Below, in pieces: positions 1 to 5,441 of a stretch of 6,711 nt of DNA (position 1 is its first letter; every line of letters begins with the position of its first letter). The notes beneath the pieces were generated by a model that worked only from the letters and a program-made list of their open reading frames with translations, was not told the DNA's origin and ran no database searches. This DNA is from JARLFX01 sp036404255 (GTDB lineage Bacteria > Acidobacteriota > Terriglobia > Terriglobales > Acidobacteriaceae). The position numbers and the translations under genes are program-made. The stretch lies in contig DASWOP010000050.1 of assembly GCA_036404255.1 (NCBI GenBank), positions 1-6,711 of the forward strand, given 5' to 3'.

Positions 1-1107
1 CACCTTCGTCCGATTCGCGCTCTCGGTGCACTTATGCCGCACCGGGCAGTCACGGCATTGGTGTGGATCGGAGTGGTACTGGCGGTAGCCTTCGCGGTTG
101 GTGGTGCGGTAGCTCAGCAACTGGCCATTGGGACAGAGGTACACATCGAGCTTTGCGTTGTAGCGGTACTCGCGCTTGTAGAAGAAGCCGTCGCGATGGG
201 TCGGGGTGCGGTAGCCGACCACCCCGTAGAGGTTGCGCTCCTCCATCCCCTGGGTGATCGCTGCGGCGGCGTAGCCGGCATCAACGCCCACCGCACGGAT
301 GTTGAACCCGAACCGCTCTCGCTGCCGGTCCAGACGACCCAGATACGGAACCGAGTCATGCACGTTGGCCGGCGTCACATGGGTGTCGGTGATGATCGCG
401 TGGCGGCCATCCACGGTGCGGTGATCGAGGTAGAAGAACCCCTTCGGCTTACCGTCCCGCACCATGTAGCCGGAGTCCTTGTCGGTTCGGCTCACCTTGA
501 TCCCTCGCATCTCGGGCTCAGGATCGGAAGGCTTCAGCGGCTTCTTGCCGTGTGCCGCCCGATCCTCCGTAACCGCCGCATCCAGAGCCGCCAGATACGC
601 CTGTGGATTCACTTGAACCTGTTCCAGATCGTACTTATTCTTGTTGGCGTTGGCCTTCAGGTGCGTCGAATCGGTATACAACACCGCGCCCGAGGCCAGA
701 CCCTTGTTCACCGCCAGCAGCACGATCTCATCGAAGATCTCCTGATAGATCGTGCTCTCGGCGAAGCGACGCCGCCGGTTCTGGCTCAAGGTCGAGGCAT
801 CCGGCACCTTGTCCCGCAAGCGCAGACCAAGGAACCAGCGGTAGGCCACATTCACCTCCACCTCCCGCATCAGCTGCCGCTCAGACCGAACCCCGTACAG
901 ATACCCCAGCAGCAAAAGCTTGAACAGCACCACAGGATCGAGCGCAGGACGCCCGTTGTCCTCGCAGTAAAGATGCTTCACCCGATCGCGGATAAATCCA
1001 AAATCCACCACCCCGTCGATCTTCCGAAGAAGATGCTCCGACGGAACCAACGACTCCACCGAAATCAGCTCCAACTCGTGCTGCTGGACCTCAGGCTTCT
1101 TCAGCAT
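1..1107 (-). CDS. IS1182-family transposase, C-terminus missing at window edge
   Basis: DDE transposase that would cut and rejoin the ends of its own IS. The minus-strand frame is open without a stop from the ATG at 1107 to base 1, giving 369 residues; full-length relatives are usually about 450-530. The N-terminal part (residues about 1-110, with RPALDPVVLFKLLLLGYLYG and SERQLMREVEVN) is the DUF772-type region. The first catalytic Asp is in LYTDSTH (D146) and the second in AVGVDAGYA (D276). The conserved block ITDTHVTPANVHDS lies near 241. A cysteine cluster, C325 then C351, C354 and C360, resembles the zinc-ribbon-like insert of this family. The catalytic Glu would lie beyond the edge. GGAG at 1113-1110 is the only Shine-Dalgarno and stands just two bases from the ATG, unusually close. 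The reading frame is clean, so the gene may be intact, but this cannot be proven here. Confidence 0.9.
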   Translation of the reverse strand, partial: MLKKPEVQQHELELISVESLVPSEHLLRKIDGVVDFGFIRDRVKHLYCEDNGRPALDPVVLFKLLLLGYLYGVRSERQLMREVEVNVAYRWFLGLRLRDKVPDASTLSQNRRRRFAESTIYQEIFDEIVLLAVNKGLASGAVLYTDSTHLKANANKNKYDLEQVQVNPQAYLAALDAAVTEDRAAHGKKPLKPSDPEPEMRGIKVSRTDKDSGYMVRDGKPKGFFYLDHRTVDGRHAIITDTHVTPANVHDSVPYLGRLDRQRERFGFNIRAVGVDAGYAAAAITQGMEERNLYGVVGYRTPTHRDGFFYKREYRYNAKLDVYLCPNGQLLSYRTTNREGYRQYHSDPHQCRDCPVRHKCTESANRTKV

Positions 1108-1111
1108 GTCT

Positions 1112-1151
1112 CCAAAATAAAACAAGGCCCCAGTGGATAACCAGAGCCTTG
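1112..1151 (-). terminator. Terminator-like hairpin in front of the transposase
   Basis: Read on the minus strand, CAAGGCTC (1151-1144) pairs with GGGCCTTG (1130-1123) through eight pairs including one G-T wobble. It is followed at once by TTTTATTTT (1122-1114). This is the form of an intrinsic terminator for leftward transcription. It ends directly at the GGAG of the transposase, so it may insulate the IS from transcription entering from the neighbouring operon. It could instead be a translation-controlling hairpin. The structure is seen by eye and its folding energy was not computed. Confidence 0.55.
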
Positions 1152-1175
1152 ATTGATACTTTGTCAGCAATCTGA

Positions 1176-1206
1176 AAACGCGTAAATCCTCAGGATTTAC
1201 GCGTTT
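1176..1206. terminator. 31-nt perfect palindrome, probable operon terminator
   Basis: Arms AAACGCGTAAATCCT (1176-1190) and its exact reverse complement (1192-1206) flank a single C at 1191. In RNA the loop would open to about three to five bases, leaving a stem of 13-14 pairs. It begins 17 bases after the TAA of the DUF2237 gene. The leftward transcript continues TTTTCAG after the stem and the rightward one TTTATTTC, so both directions have only a modest U-run. A bidirectional terminator for the ABC-F/DUF2237 unit is the simplest reading. Because it lies beside the IS end it might also be related to IS target choice. Confidence 0.5.
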
Positions 1207-1223
1207 ATTTCACTGCTTCCAAA

Positions 1224-1634
1224 TTAATTGGGACGTTCCGTGGTAACCGCATAGGCCAATAAAATTCGCAGCGGCACAATCTCCAGTGTCGCTGCGTGCG
1301 TAGCCGCCAGCACCACGCGCGGTGCAAATCCCCGCTCATACGCCTCGCGCCAGCGATTCGCGCACAGGCACCAGCGATCTCCCGGCTGCAATCCCGGAAA
1401 ACTCCCTGTCGCTGTCGACAGATCATTCCCCGCCGCCTGCGACGCCGCAAGAAACGCCTCATCAGCAATGATGCACACCGTGTGCAGCCCAAGATCGTCC
1501 GCGCCCGTCTCGCAACACGCTGTGCGATAGAAGCCCGTCAGCGGATCGTAACTGCAAAGCTCCAGCGGCCCGCCCAGCACATTCTTCGCTGTGCGATCCA
1601 CCCGCTCCGGCAGCGGAAGTTCGGTTAGCTTCAC
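1224..1634 (-). CDS. DUF2237 family protein
   Basis: Small soluble protein of 136 residues with no signal peptide or membrane segment. It matches my memory of the DUF2237 family, whose function is unknown. The family core is clear: KNVLGGPLELCSYDPLTGFY (17-36), the CCETG turn (C40-C41), GLHTVC (49-54), GNDLST (69-74), FPGLQPGDRWCLCANRW (79-95) and ATHAATLEIVPL (111-122). The cysteines C27, C40, C41, C54, C89 and C91 are conspicuous and could bind metal or be redox active; that is inference. The start is GTG at 1634, whose G is shared with the TAG stop of the ABC-F gene (TAGTG on the minus strand), so translation is probably coupled. No good Shine-Dalgarno is visible and no ATG exists before the conserved core; a GTG at codon 12 is a less likely start. 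Length is near normal for the family. Confidence 0.88.
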   Translation of the reverse strand: MKLTELPLPERVDRTAKNVLGGPLELCSYDPLTGFYRTACCETGADDLGLHTVCIIADEAFLAASQAAGNDLSTATGSFPGLQPGDRWCLCANRWREAYERGFAPRVVLAATHAATLEIVPLRILLAYAVTTERPN

Positions 1635-3250
1635 TAGCGCACGCCCGCGCTCATGCCATTGGCCGAAAGAAACTCTGCGTATGGTCCCTTATGGTCCTCA
1701 ATGCCGTTTGCACTGAAGTGCCATATGCGCGTGGCGACCTCGTCCAGCAGATCTTCATCGTGCGTGACCAGGAAGACCGTGCCTTCAAACTTCTGCAGAG
1801 CGATATTCACTGCGTTGATGGCCTCCAGGTCAAGATGGTTCGTTGGCTCATCGAGCACCAGGATGTTCGGCTTCTGCAGCATCAGCTTGCAGAAGAGCAG
1901 GCGGGCAGTCTCGCCGCCGGAGAGAGCAGCCGTCTGCTTCTCGCCCTCTTCGCCCTTGAAGAGCATCTGCCCCAAAATGCCGCGAATATCTTCCTTCGTC
2001 TTCTGCGGATCATAGGAGTGCAGCCACTGCTCGGCGGTCATGCCGTGCGGAATCGCGCCCGTATGGTCCTGCGCGAAGTAGCCGATATGCGCCTCGTGTC
2101 CCCACTTCACCTTGCCGGAATCGATCGAGACATCCGTGTCTTCCACGCCCGGCCCGTTCGCCAGCAAAGCCTTCAGCAGAGTCGTCTTGCCCAGGCCGTT
2201 GCGACCCGTCAGGCAAACCTTCTCGCCGCGCACGAGTGCCGCGGTGAAATTCTTAATCACCTGGTGATCGCCATAGCTCTTGCACACGTCTTCGAACTCG
2301 AGCACGTGCCTGCCTGAAGGCCGCAGCTGCTCAAAGCGAATGTAAGGGCGCGCAATGTTGGAGCGGGCAAGCTCCGTCGTCTGCAGCCGCTCTACTTCCT
2401 TCTTACGCGAATTCACCTGGCTCGAACGCGTACCCGCGCTGAACCGTGCAATGAAGTCATTGAGCTGCTCGATTTTTTTCTCGCGCTGCTCATTCTGCGA
2501 CTCCAGGCGCGTACGCACTGCGGTCTTCTGCAGCACCATATCGTCATAGCCGCCGTTGTACGTGATGATCGTCTCGTAATCGATATCGGCAATGTGCGTG
2601 CATACGTTGTTCAAAAAATGCCGGTCATGCGAAACCGTGATCAGCGTGCCTTCGAAGTGATTTAGAAACTCCTGCAGCCAGTGGATCGACTCCAGATCCA
2701 GATGGTTCGTCGGCTCATCCAGCAGCAGCGCCTCCGGATTGCCGAACAGCGCCTGCGCCAGCAGCACGCGCACCTTCTGCCCACCCTGCAACTCGCCCAT
2801 CAGGCGTTCGTGCAGCTCGTCGGCAATATCCAAACCCTGTAGCAGAATCGCGGCGTTGGCCTCGGCCTCATAGCCGTCCTCATCGCCCACAACTCCCTCA
2901 AGCTCGCCCAGCCGGATGCCGTCGTTGTCCGTCAGCTCCGCCTTGTTGTAGATAATCTCGCGCTCTTCCAGCGCAGCCCACAGGCCCTTGTTGCCCATGA
3001 TCACGGTATCGATCACGCGGTAGGCGTCAAATGCGAACTGGTCCTGCCGCAGCACGCCAAACTTCCTCGGCCGCACCACGGTACCCTTTTGCGCATCCAG
3101 CTCGCCCGTCAGTATCTTCATGAACGTCGATTTGCCCGCGCCATTCGGCCCGGTCAGGCCATAGCGGCGCCCGTCGGTGAAGGTGGTCGAGACATCCTCG
3201 AACAAAACTTTGGAGCCGTAGCGCATGCTTACGTTGCTGACTGAAATCAT
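1634..3250 (-). CDS. ybiT: ABC-F family ATPase, YbiT-like
   Basis: Cytosolic ABC-F protein of 538 residues with two ATPase domains and no membrane segments. Such factors bind the ribosomal E site and relieve stalled or idle ribosomes. Domain 1 has Walker A GPNGAGKS (34-41), a relaxed signature LQGGQ (154-158), Walker B LLLDEPTNHLD (175-185) and switch His H208. A charged linker (about 243-305), corresponding to the P-site tRNA interaction region, precedes domain 2: Walker A GRNGLGKT (349-356), signature LSGGE (443-447), Walker B LVLDEPTNHLD (464-474) and H497. The fit to E. coli YbiT (530 residues) is close from memory, including VIMGNKGLW and IRFEQ, but other ABC-F subgroups are possible. 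I chose the ATG at 3250: it opens the conserved ISVSNVSMRYG and has AGAGAG just upstream. A frame-extending ATG at 3310 would add 20 unconserved residues across a hairpin. No hydrophobic transporter partner is nearby. It overlaps the DUF2237 gene by one base. Confidence 0.92.
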   Translation of the reverse strand: MISVSNVSMRYGSKVLFEDVSTTFTDGRRYGLTGPNGAGKSTFMKILTGELDAQKGTVVRPRKFGVLRQDQFAFDAYRVIDTVIMGNKGLWAALEEREIIYNKAELTDNDGIRLGELEGVVGDEDGYEAEANAAILLQGLDIADELHERLMGELQGGQKVRVLLAQALFGNPEALLLDEPTNHLDLESIHWLQEFLNHFEGTLITVSHDRHFLNNVCTHIADIDYETIITYNGGYDDMVLQKTAVRTRLESQNEQREKKIEQLNDFIARFSAGTRSSQVNSRKKEVERLQTTELARSNIARPYIRFEQLRPSGRHVLEFEDVCKSYGDHQVIKNFTAALVRGEKVCLTGRNGLGKTTLLKALLANGPGVEDTDVSIDSGKVKWGHEAHIGYFAQDHTGAIPHGMTAEQWLHSYDPQKTKEDIRGILGQMLFKGEEGEKQTAALSGGETARLLFCKLMLQKPNILVLDEPTNHLDLEAINAVNIALQKFEGTVFLVTHDEDLLDEVATRIWHFSANGIEDHKGPYAEFLSANGMSAGVR

Positions 3251-3291
3251 GGTTCTCTCTGTTTCTGAATTTGTGTTGCGGTAAGTCAATA

Positions 3292-3369
3292 GGGACGGGC
3301 CTAAGCCCATCCCTCACATCTGCAAATCGCTTCGGGCGTTGTTTGCCCTGCAAGCACAATCGCAGATGT
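3292..3369 (-). promoter_or_regulatory. Structured segment upstream of the ABC-F gene
   Basis: Read leftward, two hairpins lie in tandem. The first has outer arms ACATCTGC (3369-3362) and GCAGATGT (3323-3316) with a small inner GGGC/GCCC stem (3348-3345 with 3337-3334). Two bases later comes GGGATGGGC (3313-3305), loop TTAG, then GCCCGTCCC (3300-3292): nine pairs including one wobble. No U-run follows, so it is not a classical intrinsic terminator. It ends 41 bases before the ABC-F start and could be a leader controlling that gene or a processing/3'-end structure of the helicase transcript. I do not recognise a named riboswitch. Pairing was found by eye only. Confidence 0.4.
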
Positions 3370-3435
3370 AGTGTACTGGGCACACATCACAGGCTTGTTG
3401 CGCGCTGCGACATGTACCCACGTTCAATCTTCAAT

Positions 3436-4965
3436 TTAGCGTCCGCGCGCGCCCGAGCGGTGCGTTGCACCTGCCGAACGGCTGCTGCTGGCGCGGCCAA
3501 AACGGCTTCCGCCGCCGCTGCCACCACTTCCGCCGCGGCTGTTGCCGCCGCCGAAGCCGCCACTACGCTTGCCAAAACCGCCGCCACCCTGCCGCTTCGG
3601 TCCTTCATTCTCGCCAATGGCAGACTTTGCTGCCGGAGCAGCATCGCTGCTCTTCCAGCTCCGCGTCTCCATGCCCAGTACGTTGTCCTTGCGGGTATCG
3701 ATCGGCGCATTGCGCTCTTCCTTCTTGATCGAAGCGTCCACCTCAAGCCAGTTGAACTGTGTCTTCAGCTCGCGCTCCATGCGCTTCACGTCAGAGCGTT
3801 CCTGCGGCAGCACAAAGGTCGTTGCTACGCCGCGATCCGCCGCGCGTCCCGTACGTCCAATGCGATGCACGAAGTCCTCGGTCGAGCCGGGCAGATCGTA
3901 GTTCACCACGTGGGCGATGTGCTGCACGTCAATGCCGCGCGCCGCAACGTCCGTTGCCACCAGGATGCGGTGCTTGCCGTTGGAGAAGCTGGCCAGCGCC
4001 GATGTCCGCTGCGACTGCGAGCGATCACCGTGGATCACGGTTACATCGTGGCCGTTCTTTTCCAGGCGGCGTGAGATGCGGTCGGCGCCATGCTTGGTGC
4101 GCGAGAAGACCAGGAACGTCCCCTTTTCCGTATTCAGCATGTGCTCCAGCAGGCCGATCTTCTTGTCGCTGGTCACGTGGTAGCCGCGAAGCTCCACATG
4201 GTCGCTCGGCTTCAGGACCGAGCCAATCTCAATGCGTACCGGATTCTTCACGTAGTCGCGAACAACCTCGCGAACATTCGCATCCAGCGTGGCGGAGTAG
4301 CAAAGCGTCTGCCGTGTGCGCGGAAGAGCGGCCACAATGCGGCGGATGGCGGGCAGAAAGCCCATATCCAGCATGCGGTCCACTTCGTCCAGCACCAGCA
4401 TCTCGACGTTGCCCAGGTTGATTTCGCGGCGCCGCAGAAAATCTTCCAGCCGGCCCGGCGTTGCAACCACCAGGCGAACGCCCTTGCGAAGCTGCGAAAG
4501 CTGTGTGCCCTCAGAGAGTCCGCCAACGATCAGCGCGGAGTCATGCTTCGCGCTCGGCAGCATCTTCGAATAAACGTCGATCACCTGCATGGCAAGCTCG
4601 CGCGTCGGCAGCAGGATGAGCGATTGGATCATCGGCTTCACCCGGCCTTTGCCCTGCGTCGGCTGCTGGGCCTGGCCCTGTGCCGAGTTCAGGCTCGCGT
4701 CCATGCGCTCAATCAGCGGGATCAGGAAGCTCAGTGTTTTGCCCGTACCGGTTGAGGCAGTGGCGAGCACGTCGTGGCCTTCCAGCCCGGGCGGAATCGC
4801 CTTGGCCTGTACAGGTGTCGGCGTCACAAAGCCGGCAGCGGCGATACGCTTTTGCAGCGTCTCGGAAATGTTGAAGTCTGTGAAAAGTGTGCCGGTAGCG
4901 GCGGTTTTGGTAGTTGCAGGTGTGTCGAGAACGGCGGTGTTACCGTCGTGATTTGCGTGTGTCAA
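3436..4965 (-). CDS. DEAD-box ATP-dependent RNA helicase, RhlE-like
   Basis: Cytosolic ATP-dependent RNA helicase of 509 residues, expected to remodel structured RNA in ribosome assembly or mRNA decay. Motifs in order: F31 and GFVTPTPVQ (45-53) form the Q motif; I ASTGTGKT (70-77); Ia PTRELA (120-125); Ib TPGR (169-172); II DEVD (193-196) in place of DEAD; III SAT (224-226); IV FLVFSRTKHGA (284-294); V ATDVAARGID (337-346); VI HRIGRTGR (367-374). DRMLDMGF and RTKHGA point to the RhlE group. Residues about 459-509 are a Gly/Ser/Arg-rich, probably disordered RNA-binding tail (many GG, RG, FG steps). An insertion rich in Gln/Gly lies near 93-107. The start is TTG at 4965, chosen because GAGGA stands six bases upstream and no in-frame ATG serves better. 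A promoter is visible at 5027-5055. The ABC-F gene follows 185 bp downstream on the same strand, so co-transcription is possible. Confidence 0.93.
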   Translation of the reverse strand: MTHANHDGNTAVLDTPATTKTAATGTLFTDFNISETLQKRIAAAGFVTPTPVQAKAIPPGLEGHDVLATASTGTGKTLSFLIPLIERMDASLNSAQGQAQQPTQGKGRVKPMIQSLILLPTRELAMQVIDVYSKMLPSAKHDSALIVGGLSEGTQLSQLRKGVRLVVATPGRLEDFLRRREINLGNVEMLVLDEVDRMLDMGFLPAIRRIVAALPRTRQTLCYSATLDANVREVVRDYVKNPVRIEIGSVLKPSDHVELRGYHVTSDKKIGLLEHMLNTEKGTFLVFSRTKHGADRISRRLEKNGHDVTVIHGDRSQSQRTSALASFSNGKHRILVATDVAARGIDVQHIAHVVNYDLPGSTEDFVHRIGRTGRAADRGVATTFVLPQERSDVKRMERELKTQFNWLEVDASIKKEERNAPIDTRKDNVLGMETRSWKSSDAAPAAKSAIGENEGPKRQGGGGFGKRSGGFGGGNSRGGSGGSGGGSRFGRASSSRSAGATHRSGARGR

Positions 4966-4980
4966 AAGTATTCCTCAGTC
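4966..4980 (-). promoter_or_regulatory. Shine-Dalgarno that fixes the helicase TTG start
   Basis: On the minus strand GAGGA (4976-4972) is followed by ATACTT and then TTG at 4965. The six-base spacing is near ideal. It supports the unusual TTG codon as the true start. The only nearby ATG (4988-4986) is out of frame and lies upstream of the Shine-Dalgarno. Confidence 0.7.
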
Positions 4981-5026
4981 TCATAAAAACGGTTCGGTAT
5001 CAATTTCAGATGTGCAGGAGCGCAAA

Positions 5027-5055
5027 AATATATATGCACTATGGATTCCATTCAA
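5027..5055 (-). promoter_or_regulatory. Sigma-70-type promoter for the helicase gene
   Basis: Minus-strand TTGAAT (5055-5050, four of six to the consensus) is separated by exactly 17 bases from TATATT (5032-5027, five of six). Transcription would start near 5020, giving an untranslated leader of about 55 bases before the TTG start at 4965. The surrounding bases are locally AT-rich. It is predicted by eye from consensus only. Confidence 0.6.
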
Positions 5056-5413
5056 TCAGCACGGCTTTGGTGGAGCATGTGCTGCTGCAGGCGAGGAAAG
5101 ACGTTACCTTCCATCGAGCCAGAGCAACCAACGCGTTGTGCGGTGGGGGAGAGCATTCGCAGTCCCTGGCCAGACCCGAATCCATCGGAGTCCTTGCCTG
5201 CGAAGCCGCGCTCGGAATCATCTTCAATACCCAAACGCAAATACAGTCTAACACATCCACTGGGGTAACTACGCCAAACCCGCCCAGCACCTGTGTTGCC
5301 AACACCTTGTCACCTCTACAGAAGTCTCCGGCCCCATCCCCCGCCGTCATCAAATCTCAACCGAGTCACGTCCACAACGCCAGAATCCACCCCGAAATGC
5401 TACGCTGAATCTT
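5056..5413. other. Divergent intergenic region without a recognisable gene
   Basis: About 360 bp between the helicase promoter and the hemE promoter. Several short open frames cross it on both strands, the longest about 100 codons on the minus strand (5353-5039), but none has a recognisable protein motif or a convincing ribosome-binding site. Two small symmetric sequences stand out: CAACGCGTTG (5129-5138) and GTGTTG-C-CAACAC (5293-5305), either of which could be a regulator site. I see no tRNA, riboswitch, repeat array or intrinsic terminator. Confidence 0.5.
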
Positions 5414-5419
5414 TACAAT
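5414..5419 (+). promoter_or_regulatory. Candidate -10 box for the hemE-hemH operon
   Basis: TACAAT matches the -10 consensus at five of six bases. No good -35 is seen at the expected distance (about 5391-5396), and there is no extended -10 TG. If used, transcription would begin near 5425-5427, leaving a leader of only about 16 bases before the ATG at 5442. Confidence 0.35.
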
Positions 5420-5441
5420 CCTATTGTTGAGCATGCCGCAA

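Larger units (their letters stand above)
1..1175 (-). mobile_element. IS1182-like insertion sequence, one end only
   Basis: This is the transposase-start end of an insertion sequence; the rest lies beyond the left edge. The assignment rests on the IS1182-like transposase and on the gene lying close to an element end. The outer boundary is inferred: it should fall between the transposase start (1107) and the palindrome at 1176-1206, most likely around 1150-1175, where the sequence changes from an AT-rich leader to the palindrome. Terminal inverted repeats and a target duplication cannot be verified because the second end is missing. The element lies downstream of the DUF2237/ABC-F operon in the same orientation and disrupts no recognisable gene. 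Confidence 0.75.

Noticed and set aside
34..1140. 368-codon open frame on the plus strand
   Set aside because: It is antisense to the transposase, which has clear family motifs in the opposite frame. Its protein has no recognisable domain, and long antisense frames are common in GC-rich DNA.
3256..3290. TTGACT on the minus strand as a -35 box for the ABC-F gene
   Set aside because: The hexamer 17 bases downstream is AGAAAC, a poor -10, and transcription would begin at or inside the ribosome-binding site.
3251..3310. N-terminal extension of the ABC-F protein from an ATG at 3310
   Set aside because: The added 20 residues are unlike any ABC-F N-terminus I know and overlap a hairpin, whereas the ATG at 3250 has a purine-rich site upstream and begins at the conserved core.
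3376..3420. Imperfect TGGGCACAC / GTACCCA inverted repeat after the helicase stop as a terminator
   Set aside because: The pairing is interrupted, the loop is long, and no U-run follows on the minus strand.
3271..4074. 267-codon plus-strand frame over the helicase 3' half
   Set aside because: Antisense to the helicase, with Ala-rich runs that merely mirror the Gly-rich tail codons; no ribosome-binding site or family match.
5039..5353. 104-codon minus-strand frame in the helicase-hemE spacer
   Set aside because: No motif or ribosome-binding site, and it overlaps the predicted helicase promoter.
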